In this document: piece by piece, positions 56,255 to 64,000 of the stretch
Layout of the letters: every line of letters begins with the position of its first letter
How positions within the stretch are numbered: position 1 is the first letter of the stretch
Assembly: GCA_964059195.1 (NCBI GenBank)
Contig: CAXKWD010000003.1
Coordinates: forward strand, 23,046,606 to 23,110,605
DNA from: Ectobius pallidus
Lineage: Eukaryota; Arthropoda; Insecta; Blattodea; Ectobiidae
Length of the DNA: 64,000 nt
Direction of reading: 5' to 3'
Made by a program: the position numbers and the translations under genes
Notes under the pieces: generated by a model
Databases searched by the model: none
The model's input: only the letters and a program-made list of their open reading frames with translations
What the model was told of the DNA's origin: nothing

Positions 56255-56460
56255 ACCGGATTCGAATCCCATCTCCGGAATAGAGATTCATCAGCACAGC
56301 TCATTCTATATAGGTCTATTGAATCTGTCCCCAAAACCGTCTCCGGAATGAAAAATCGCATGTTAAATTGGCCGGCTACGGGATTTGAACCTGGGACCTC
56401 CCGAATGCGAATCCAAGACTTTAAATAGCATCTCGGGGACCTCGCTCGGTTCTTACTTTT
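56255..56460. mobile_element. tRNA-related SINE relics
   Basis: Two box-B-like pieces: GGATTCGAATCCCATCTCCG (+, 56259-56278) and GGGATTTGAACCTGGGACCT (minus, about 56381-56400). A related minus piece GGGATTTGAACCTGAGACCT is at 59945-59964. Heads are degraded and boundaries unclear. Confidence 0.45.
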
Positions 56461-56635
56461 TTGTTCCGAGTTTAAAAATAATATTAATATTTGAGACTGA
56501 ATAATTACCTATCAAAATTAAAGAAATTGAAAATTTTACCAAATTCAAGACTCAATTATCTGCTTTCCTACGTACTGAATCGTACTATTCTGTAGATGAA
56601 TATTTGTGTTGTTAGATGGGTAAATTGTATGTGTA

Positions 56636-57363
56636 CTAGGAGGTGCCCGTGGCTTCGCCACGATAATTCTTTTAAACATTAAAAATTAAGAGTATAATAG
56701 TTATTAAAGCATTATATTTATTAACACTTGCACGTGAATCATTCATAAACTAAGCCATTAATAATTAATGAAACAGCTAAAATTCCTGCTTTAGAGTACA
56801 TTCCACGACATGAAAGCGCCCCCTGGGAAAACTATATCAGAATCGATTATGCAGTTCCAAAGAACCTGTGAACACATAATACGTATTGTTTCTCAGCTGT
56901 TTATTGAGATGAATATGATGTGAATTTTATTTTATCCATTCAGTGTAATTTTCAGAAATTATATAATGTTTCAAGGGAAGGAATGGTTTGTTTGGATTAT
57001 TATTATCAGCGATATTTCAAGAGATAAAACCATCAATATTTCACAGCTGTTGCCCCCGGCTTCGCCCGCCATTATTCATTGACTCCAGGATTTTTAAGAA
57101 AATTACACTGGTAGATTATTAAAAATGTTTGTGGTTCAGAGCTATGAAAATTGTAAGTAAACATAAAATTAGTATATTTGTTCATTGTGTTCATTTCACT
57201 TAGCCTAGGCCTTATATAATAAAGAAACGGTTTTCCTTCCTAATTTTGTAGTCGTCATGAAAGTTTAGACTGCGAGAGACGAACATCGCCGAGTATACCC
57301 GATGTATCACGAAGCGGGCGAGCAAGCACGCTATTTAGGGCCGTTGAATTGTATAAGAGTAGA
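56636..57363 (-). mobile_element. Helitron family 3, 728 bp, minus copy
   Basis: Reverse-complement partner of 53370-54097, with the same TC start (57363), same CTAG end (56639-56636) and same length. Differences are scattered single bases. The pair bounds a 2.54-kb spacer. Confidence 0.88.
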
Positions 57364-57499
57364 TTTATTACATTCATTAAGTGTATTTATTATCATTAAG
57401 TTAAATTATTCTATTAGAATTGTATGACATATCCTATATCATGTACTGATATAATATAGGAATAAAATAATTGAATTGAAATTGAATTGAATAGAAGCC

Positions 57500-58016
57500 C
57501 ATAGCTTTGTTGCAGAGAATGCCTTCGCTTTCCTCATGCAGCGAACCCTGATTCGATTCCCGGTCGGGACAAGTTACCTAGGTGGGGGTTTTCCCAATTC
57601 TTGTAGTTTCAAGACTGATGTATTATCCAGCTCACGTGGAATAGCTCACCACGGGAGTTTCTCTAAACGAGCTTCCCCTCTAGTAGGAGGCCCTAGCCCT
57701 ACAAGGGAAATTCATGGGCTCATTCATTCATTCATTCATTCAAGGTCCTTGTGGTTCTCGGATATAATCTGGACGTCATTGTTATTTTCATCCCACACAT
57801 GCCTTGTTAAGAATGAGAGTGTGCGCGACTGCCTTGTCTCGTCCTATGTGTACGTGTTATCTCGGAGGTGGCCCCAGCATTGGGCTGATCACCCATCCGT
57901 CCATGTCAGAGAGTATGTATGTGATCCAAAGGCAAACCCTCTCCCGAAAGATCGCGGTCCTGTAAGGCCCTGGCGGAGTGGGCCGCATAAAAGACTCAAC
58001 AGCAGGAGAGGTTAAA
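57500..58016 (+). mobile_element. SINE family C, long variant
   Basis: Head AGCTTTGTTGCAGAGAATGC and CCTGATTCGATTCCCGG, then GGGACAAGTTACC, and a 3' half GGAGGTGGCCCCAGCATTGG...ATGTATGTGATCCAAAGG. Relative to the 62845 copy it carries about 170 extra bp (57592-57760), ending in an ATTC microsatellite. The 159-codon open frame 57536-58015, the longest in the window, is a translation of this SINE and not a gene. Confidence 0.85.
57720..57741. repeat. (ATTC)n microsatellite, five units
   Basis: CATTCATTCATTCATTCATTC inside the long family C SINE. Confidence 0.95.
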
Positions 58017-58189
58017 GAAAAAGAAGAAAAGTCCGAATATGATATAGTTCAATGAATATACATGAATAAAAAGACAACATTGCTAAAAGTGCAATTAGTA
58101 AATTTTAATCTAGTTTATGCCCTAATTAATACGGTATAGGCCTAGACTAAATCATTTACAGGTTCATCATTGTTTCATTGATATCCTAA

Positions 58190-58511
58190 AACTAAAATTA
58201 ATCTCCGTGGCGCGACATCCCCGAAGGGACAATGCCTACCACCCGACCGCTGCGTCATCTACCTATAGGCAGATGGCAGGATTGGGGGACATGTGGTCAG
58301 CATGCCGACACCCACGGTCGTTAATGGTGGTTTCCATGACCGGAGCCGCTACTTCTCTATCAAGTAGCTCCTCAATTTGAATCACGAGGCTGAGTGCACC
58401 CCTACCAGACCTCCCTACCTCAGAATAATCCGATGAGATACCGGGAATCGAACCCGGGCCAACGGAACTGTAGTCAGCGACGCTAACCACAAGACCACGC
58501 CGACAGACCAT
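58190..58511 (-). mobile_element. SINE family B, full-length
   Basis: On the minus strand the head has TGGTCTTGTGGTTAGCGTCG (box A TGGTCTTGTGG) and CCCGGGTTCGATTCCCGG (box B exact), then GAGGTAGGGAGGTCTGG, the body, and CGCGCCACGGAGATTAATTT. The 82-codon minus-strand frame here (with SVGPGSIPGIS) is the typical SINE-head translation. No clean target duplication. Confidence 0.88.
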
Positions 58512-59514
58512 TGAAATCCTACAAAGGTAAAAATGTAATAAGCTTAGGCCTATATATTGTGAGAATAATTTTTGAACCTCTTATAAAACCATGTCGGACT
58601 GCAGAGAAAACAGAGAAAATAGTGATTAGGTCCATAGTTTAGTTTTTTGTAAATGATTCTTTAATCTTATGTCCCATTTAAAATCATTCTGCACACTACT
58701 AATAATGGAATTTTTACCTAAAAATTTAGAATTGTGTGCAGAAATTAATCAGCAACGTTCATAAGAATCTCAATTTCAGTTTCTAATGATTATGTATGGT
58801 GAAATACAAAAGAAAGTTGTGCAATACAGAGACTGAGGCATAGGTTTATGTGTTTATTTGTACATGGGTCATTGCATTTTCTTTACGGACGCAACCTGAA
58901 GATGCGGCATCTTTCTATCTATGACAATATAGTCTCTTGGAAATGTAATTGAAATTTCCAAAGCACTACAACAGACATAAACGCACACGACATAAAATAA
59001 ACAGGGGATGAAAATATTCGCACGAACAAGACATAAAACCGGTCGCAGCTGCAGCAAGCGTGAATTTCCGTGCACCAGATGGTGAGACAACTTTACTGAC
59101 AATTTCATCAAATTATTAAGACGGTAAACTTTGTAATTACTGTCTTTACCAGCCTTGCAGATTTTCACAAATTACTTTGCATCGTGTTATTTAAAGATAA
59201 CGAATTGCATTTTTCGCAGGCGTTGTTGTATTTCTTTATGATTCATGTTAGCTTTATTGCTTGTTTTGTTTAATGCGTTTTAATACGTCGTTAAAAGAAG
59301 AAACTACTAGACGTGACCAACTCTATGTCTACATTTAAAATCTGTTGTGATACACTCACATAATTTTCTATATCAATCACATTTCGATACGGGAGTTTGT
59401 ATTTAATTGTTTAAGTCTCATTTACAGTCATATTATTCACGAGGCATCACTTTTAAAAATTGGAATTAGTTGATGAGATGGGTGAAATAATTACGTAATT
59501 ACCTTTAATTCGCC
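58512..59514. other. Nothing recognised
   Basis: 58560-58720 shares CCATGTCGGACTGCAGAGAAAA with 1060 and 54345. A 99-codon minus frame (58869-59168) is unrecognised: it has a hydrophobic stretch but no supporting context. Confidence 0.4.
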
Positions 59515-59580
59515 CAGGCCTTTTGGTTGTATAGAACCATCATCAGAGCATCTTGCTTGCAGAGCCACATTTAAGAATAT
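59515..59580 (-). other. Second hammerhead-like core
   Basis: On the minus strand: CTGATGA (59540-59546), TGGTTCTATACAACC (4-bp stem, 6-base loop), AAAA in place of GAAA, then GGCCTGGGCG. Compared with the 47 kb copy, the inner stem pair is U-A instead of G-C, a compensatory change. The GAAA core base is mutated here, so it is probably inactive. Confidence 0.4.
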
Positions 59581-60225
59581 ATAATCAGGTAGACTAATAA
59601 GTCAAGTGTCAGATGGAGTTAATAGGCCTTATTTCAGAAAGTATTGAATTATAACCACGGTATATATTTTTTTTTCATTTCAGCTGTGTTTGTACTCATT
59701 TTAGCTTCGAGGCTATATCAGGAGTTTGGGATCTGTGTCTGTACAGTAGAGTAGGCCATTAAACTATTGCTTGTCAATTGTTTCTATTGTCGGTGTATTT
59801 AATGGAGTGAATTTCAACTGATATTAATTAAAATGGTTAGAAACAAGATGAAATGGTGAGGATGATTCATGGTATGTAAATATCCAATTCGGCATTTGCC
59901 TTTTCGACTGGGGAAACCATTAAAAAAAAACATGTCCAATTGGCCGGGATTTGAACCTGAGACCTCGAGAAAGTTTGATCAGTATATATGAAGGAATAAG
60001 CCTTCACACGTTTTGCAAAAATAAAGAAATGCTGTTAACGTGAGGAATTTGTTGACAATTTGTTACTAAGTCAACACCTTTCAGAGATTTTAGGACAAAA
60101 AATTATAAGTTAGATTTTTTTGGAATTTCGCCATCGGTTATATGCTAAAAACTACAAGAGTGTCAAATTTCAAGTTTATGAAAGTTGGTAAACCTCCAAG
60201 TGGTAAAATAATTATAATAATTTTA

Positions 60226-60261
60226 TTGCTATTATTATTATTGTTAATATTATTATTATTT
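60226..60261. repeat. TTA/TTG simple repeat
   Basis: Impure TTA array; the open frame across it is low complexity. Confidence 0.85.
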
Positions 60262-60524
60262 TATAACTTTGTTGTAACCTTGGTCAGGGCAGCTATAATA
60301 ATAATTATACAGCCTACCAAGAACAGTGTGTTAAATATAATTTTATGTATACGTTATCTTACAGTTTTTATATATGCAAACCAATAGAGAAGCCGGAGAA
60401 AATAGCATTAATTGAAAATTATAAAGATAACGGTTGTGGGCAGATTGTTGTGGATGTGAATGACGTCGATGTTCAAAGGAGTATAAGCAAAAGTTAATTT
60501 TAAAAAATGTATAATTTTAATATT

Positions 60525-60680
60525 ATAACTTAGAAGAAAAATTCCTCTGACACTGTGACTTGAACCCAGCACCTCTGGCCAGCCGTGCCAATGGTCTACT
60601 AACTGAGCTAAGCCAGAGTCCACTCAAAAATGTCAAAGGTCCTGGGTTAAAATACCAGGAATTTTTCTCCTGTAATAATA
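60525..60680. repeat. tRNA-bearing repeat, palindromic junction
   Basis: A minus-strand tRNA-like sequence (60545-60618) is followed at 60634-60660 by the 3' end of the same sequence in + orientation and GGAATTTTTCTCCTGTAATA, reproducing a shortened version of the palindromes at 1.5 and 8.4 kb. Confidence 0.75.
60545..60618 (-). other. tRNA-like sequence in repeat
   Basis: 74 nt. Acceptor CTCTGGC/GTCAGAG pairs, D stem GCTC, anticodon region TTGGCACGGCTGGCCAG, T arm CTGGG TTCAAGT CACAG with one mismatch. More decayed than 37748-37821. Confidence 0.5.
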
Positions 60681-60985
60681 TTATCATGTAATGTCAAACG
60701 GAGAGTTTCTGTGGTTCATGAATGCATATGCATATATTTATGTTCAATGTTAACTGTACAATAACAGGGGAAGCCTGGTCACAAAAATCACTACAGTAAT
60801 TAGTGTGCCTCACAGTACCGCATATGACATAACTTGTCTGTCAGTGAGATACAGCATTAGGGCAATTAGTCATAGGAGAGAGGTTCCATCTGGCGTTATG
60901 AGGTGAATTTTGGCTTATTTCAGTTCGTAGAGCATTGGCAAGGTTAGCGAAATACCAGTGTCAGAGGAATTTTTCTCCTATAATA
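60681..60985 (+). repeat. tRNA-bearing repeat unit, plus copy
   Basis: Follows the palindromic junction head-to-tail. Starts ATTATCATGTAATGTCAAAC, includes CTGTGGTTCATGAATGC, GTGTGCCTCACAGTACCGCA, CATAGGAGAGAGGTTCCATC, and ends with a degraded + tRNA-like piece (60909-60967) and GGAATTTTTCTCCTATAATA. The next unit start (TTGTCAAACAGACAC...TCCATGAATGC) resumes at 61374 after a LINE tail. Confidence 0.8.
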
Positions 60986-60988
60986 TTA

Positions 60989-61291
60989 CCATTTTTATTA
61001 CCGTATATATTATAGTATAATATTATAATTAGGCTGTACACACATCCATTTATATATAATTTTTTAATTTACTTCTTTCTCTGCATATTATTGGACGCAT
61101 TTTTGTCTTATGTTTTAAGATAGGCAGATCAATATTGTATTAATATTATATTTTTAGCATTTTGTATTATTATCTGTGATATCTAGCCTATTGTATTTAT
61201 TTTGGAGAGATTTGTTTTAATGTATTTTGTATTTATCCTGGTTGAGTGGAAGTAAGGCCCTATGGCCTTAACTCTGCCAGGCAAAATAAAA

Positions 61292-61363
<72 letters not shown>
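60989..61363 (+). mobile_element. LINE 3' UTR with TTA tail, inserted in the tRNA repeat
   Basis: Same 3' UTR as 50065-50376, with hairpin AAGGCCCTATGGCCTT and CTCTGCCAGGCAAAATAAAA. Possible 8-bp duplication TAATATTA at 60981-60988 and 61364-61371, weak because the sequence is AT-simple. It separates two consecutive tRNA-repeat units. Confidence 0.8.

Positions 61364-61366
<3 letters not shown>
61291..61366. repeat. (ATT)n microsatellite, 25 units, grown from the LINE tail
   Basis: Starts immediately after AAAATAAAAC of the LINE 3' end, as at 50350-50376. Confidence 0.95.
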
Positions 61367-61367
<1 letters not shown>

Positions 61368-61373
61368 ATTATT

Positions 61374-61425
61374 TATTGTCAAACAGACACAATAATCTAT
61401 GGTCCATGAATGCATATGCATATAT
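61374..61425 (+). repeat. tRNA-bearing repeat unit, start only
   Basis: TTGTCAAACAGACACAATAATC and GGTCCATGAATGCATATGCA match 60692-60740, the beginning of the unit; then similarity stops. Confidence 0.65.
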
Positions 61426-61924
61426 CTAGCTATTTAGTTTTGATCTGGTATCAATGCCGATCAGGGCATAATACAACTATATTTGTAATAGTTTCACTTT
61501 TAACACGTATTACAAAGTGAAAAATGGCTTTGCCAGAAAAATAATTCATACAATGTTTCTTGGAATTCTTAAGATTGTCTTTACTCCTACGCCAGACCCT
61601 ATTATAAAGGTTTTATATGGGAAAGTAACGCAGGGTTTAGGATGCATTGTGTAGCACAAGTTCTCGGATTACAATGTAACAGTGCTGGGAAAACACCGCA
61701 TCAATAAAGAGTTGAGAAATGTTGTCGATAGCACTCACTAAGTCTTGAGTCCTGCTCCTCTATTCACTACATACATTAGATATTCAAATCGTGCGGTATC
61801 TAGTCTAACAGTAGCGTTGAATACCGGTATTACACAGTTACTTGTTCTACAATAGCAAGTAGATGTGTAACTCCTATTTTAAAGACAACCCCTTAAGGTG
61901 GGATACAGCTTTCGATGTTGAAAA

Positions 61925-62290
61925 ATAGGTGGAGTTTCATTTTTTTTTTTCTCAGCAATGAATTGTTCTGTAACCTTGCAATCTGGCATGCTCTATATTG
62001 ACTAGTTCTACAATTGCATATTAATTTCACAATTAATTTAACTATTAAGGTTAATTATCATTACAAAATGGCAGCCAAATTTTGTGCACTGAAGTGCCGT
62101 TTCCCATACAATTTTCATAAATACCACTATTTCTGGGTGTTTCTTTTTTCTATATATTTGTAATTATCATATAAACAACATAACCTATGATCTTTGGATT
62201 ATCTGCAGTATAAATATATTTTTAAAAATAATTCATCACTTGTTAATTTTTTTAGAAATTTCTTACATAAGAAATATTAAAAAACTATTA
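61925..62290. repeat. Family G element, copy 2
   Basis: Aligns with 13655-14030: CTCAGCAATGAATTGTTCTG, CTATATTGACTA, ATTACAAAATGGCAGCC, GTGCACTGAAGTGCCG, AAACAACATAACCTATGATC. The terminal TCATAGGTGAGAA is not preserved. The short frame shared by both copies differs at several third positions. Confidence 0.6.
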
Positions 62291-62390
62291 AAGTTACATC
62301 AATGATTCTAGATGGTGTTGTTTAATAACATGAAATATACATGTATTGCAAAATTTCACTGCAATATGTTAATAAATGTTCGAGTTATAA

Positions 62391-62522
62391 GGGCTCCAGA
62401 TCGATTCATTAAGAAAGGCTTATGAAAGAACAAAGGTCTAGTTTGATAAGCAAATGTGGAGGAATATGTGGGTAGTGTTATGTGTCAAAGTTAACTCTAT
62501 TGCAACTTCCAAAGCCGTATAT
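62391..62522 (+). repeat. Unclassified repeat, partner of 43381-43522
   Basis: CGATTCATTAAGAAAGGCTT, GAACAAAGGTCTAGTTTGAT and CAACTTCCAAAGCCGTATAT. Followed by ACTCAACTGCTAGATG, which is also the sub-terminal text of the 31106 Helitron in reverse. Confidence 0.65.
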
Positions 62523-62844
62523 TTTACTCAACTGCTAGATGTTTTATTCAAATATTTTATTTAAGACAAAAATAATTAAAACATTATAATATTATTAACA
62601 CTTAAAAAGCTTTTACAAAAATTGCATGAATAATACAATTTTATTGTTAATTAGCCTATATTGTTCTAAGTAAAAAAAATTAATTAAACGAATCCGAATT
62701 CAAGAAATTAAAAGTATTCAGGTATTGTTCATGAAATTTCCCCACTTAAAATAACAATAATAATAGTAAGTCATAAGCTTATATTATATTGGACTATCTT
62801 GAATTTTCGCTGAGTTTCATGAATTATTTTCTTGATCTAGTAAT

Positions 62845-63205
62845 CGTCCACTGCTGTGGCTCATCGCTCCTCTCACGCAGCGGGCCCGGGTTCGATTCCT
62901 GGTCGGGATAAGTTACCTGGGTGAGGTTTTTCCTCACCTATGAGACTAATGTAACGACGGGTAACTTTAGGCCCTTGTGGTCCCCGGATATCATCTGGCC
63001 GTCATTTTCATCTTCATCCCATCCTCGTGTTTGGAGTGAGCGTGTGTGAATGGTGTGTCTCGGAGGTGGCCCCGGCATTCGGGTGATCACTCATGTCCTT
63101 GTCTGGTCAAAGAAGTATGTGTGTGATCCAAAGATAATCCCTCTCCCGACAGGCCCGGGCGGCTTAAATCCTAAAAGGGAGAGGTAAAACTACGATAAAG
63201 AGAGA
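62845..63205 (+). mobile_element. SINE family C, full-length, 11-bp TSD
   Basis: Head CCACTGCTGTGGCTCATCGC, box B GGGTTCGATTCCTGG, conserved GGATAAGTTACCTGGGTGAG, GGTCCCCGGATATCATCTGG, GGTGGCCCCGGCATTCGGGT, and an end in GGGAGAGGTAAAACTACG. Flanked by GATCTAGTAAT at 62834-62844 and 63206-63216. About 361 bp, the best family C copy. Confidence 0.93.
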
Positions 63206-63216
63206 GATCTAGTAAT

Positions 63217-63765
63217 CTATTGAATAGATTAATAGTTAAAAACCTGGAGGTTGAACATAAACTTTGAATGGAACATATCGGCTTTATTCATCAACCTAAA
63301 ACCCTCAATAACAAATTTTATGCAACGTATTTTGCACTGTTTATTTTAAAACGTTCTTCCATAGAATTTGATGATAAATATATATATTGCCTTTAGCAAT
63401 TGTGTTCACTCTGCCACGTTTTAATCTTATTACGAAGAATTCCGTCGCTGACTTTTCTGATATAATACACTTTTAGATAATTTCTTATGCAAGTATTTTA
63501 AAAGTGCTGATATTTTTCTAATATAATATAATAAGAGTGTTCAAACAAAATCATAAAATGTATTAATATACTGTATAAACAAATTACTTTATAATTCACA
63601 TAACATTACAACATTGCATTTCTCATGACACGCAGCCGAGAGCTAGATAATAAATTAAACCGAGCAATACTATGGTATTTTTGTTCATAGTTCACCATGG
63701 TAGGGCTCTGTGGTCGAGAAATAAATATTTATTAAATTTAACCAGATTTATTTTGTTCTTATACC
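63217..63765. other. Nothing recognised
   Basis: AT-rich sequence between the SINE and the Helitron end. Confidence 0.5.
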
Positions 63766-63880
63766 TGCAGGTGCCCGCGGATTCACTCGTGAATAATTAC
63801 TCAACTGCCAGATGTTTTAATTAAATAATTTGTCAGAAAAATAATTACAACACTATAATGATTTTCGTAGGCATACAAAT
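63766..63880 (-). mobile_element. Helitron 3' end, decayed
   Basis: Minus strand CTGGCAGTTGAGTAATTATT...CCGCGGGCACCTGCAGG resembles the end of the 31106 Helitron (CTAGCAGTTGAGTAAGTAAT...GCGGGCACCTGCTAG). The terminal CTAG has become CAGG and the hairpin is disrupted. Confidence 0.6.
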
Positions 63881-64000
63881 CATTCTATGCTCTTTTTCCC
63901 CCGATTGCTTTGGCAAACCGAGCAAGCCCACTTTCAATTAATTTCACAAGATACTGTCTTATTAATAGGTGGCTTGGGATGTAACGGAAACACGAGTTCA

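Noticed and set aside
57536..58015. 159-codon open frame, the longest in the window
   Set aside because: It lies entirely in a tRNA-derived SINE whose other copies do not keep the frame.
58263..58511. 82-codon minus-strand frame
   Set aside because: Translation of the tRNA head and body of SINE family B.

Overview
The window looks like an intergenic or intronic stretch of a large, AT-rich insect nuclear genome. I found no convincing host protein-coding exon. Almost everything recognisable is a transposable element or a decayed piece of one. An insect, probably a hemimetabolous one such as a cockroach or termite relative, is an inference. It rests on the repeat mix (Helitrons with a CGAAG 3' hairpin and CTAG end, RTE-type and other non-LTR reverse transcriptase tails, mariner, many tRNA-derived SINEs, hAT-type miniature elements), a short CCTAA-rich telomere-like patch, and a very strong excess of the palindrome TAGGCCTA. 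No sequence comparison could be run.

Layout. 1-8.7 kb: two SINEs, a tRNA-bearing palindrome at 1.5 kb, one family of AT-rich DNA elements (2.46 and 7.09 kb), a mariner transposase relic (3.2 kb) and a second, larger tRNA palindrome (8.35-8.63 kb). 9-18.5 kb: SINE and LINE tails, a GC-rich palindrome, a 33-bp minisatellite, a hAT-type element (12.1-13.6 kb) split by a LINE, and nested TIR elements at 14.5-15.9 kb and 16.3-17.1 kb. 18.4-20.6 kb: an apparent hAT-type element carrying a nested Helitron and another hAT-type element. 21-31 kb: RTE tail, RT relics, a 220-bp direct repeat pair, a long AAT array, and a hAT-type element with a perfect 8-bp target duplication. 31-41 kb: Helitron, a hAT-type element with a nested RTE tail, a second copy of the 12.1-kb hAT-type element, a full SINE with 11-bp target duplications, the tRNA repeat, and reverse-strand Helitrons. 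41-53 kb: Helitron fragments, an antisense RT pseudogene, a hammerhead-like Penelope-type fragment, an inverted copy of the 16.3-kb element, a SINE with 14-bp target duplications, and RT tails. 53-64 kb: two 728-bp Helitrons in inverted orientation, several tRNA-derived SINEs, the tRNA repeat in head-to-tail form interrupted by a LINE tail, and Helitron scraps.

The elements do not form a pathway. What connects them is insertion history: the nesting and intact target-site duplications give a relative order. The most unusual items are the tRNA-bearing palindromic and head-to-tail repeat, the TAGGCCTA excess, the two compensated hammerhead-like cores, and the pair of same-length inverted Helitrons.
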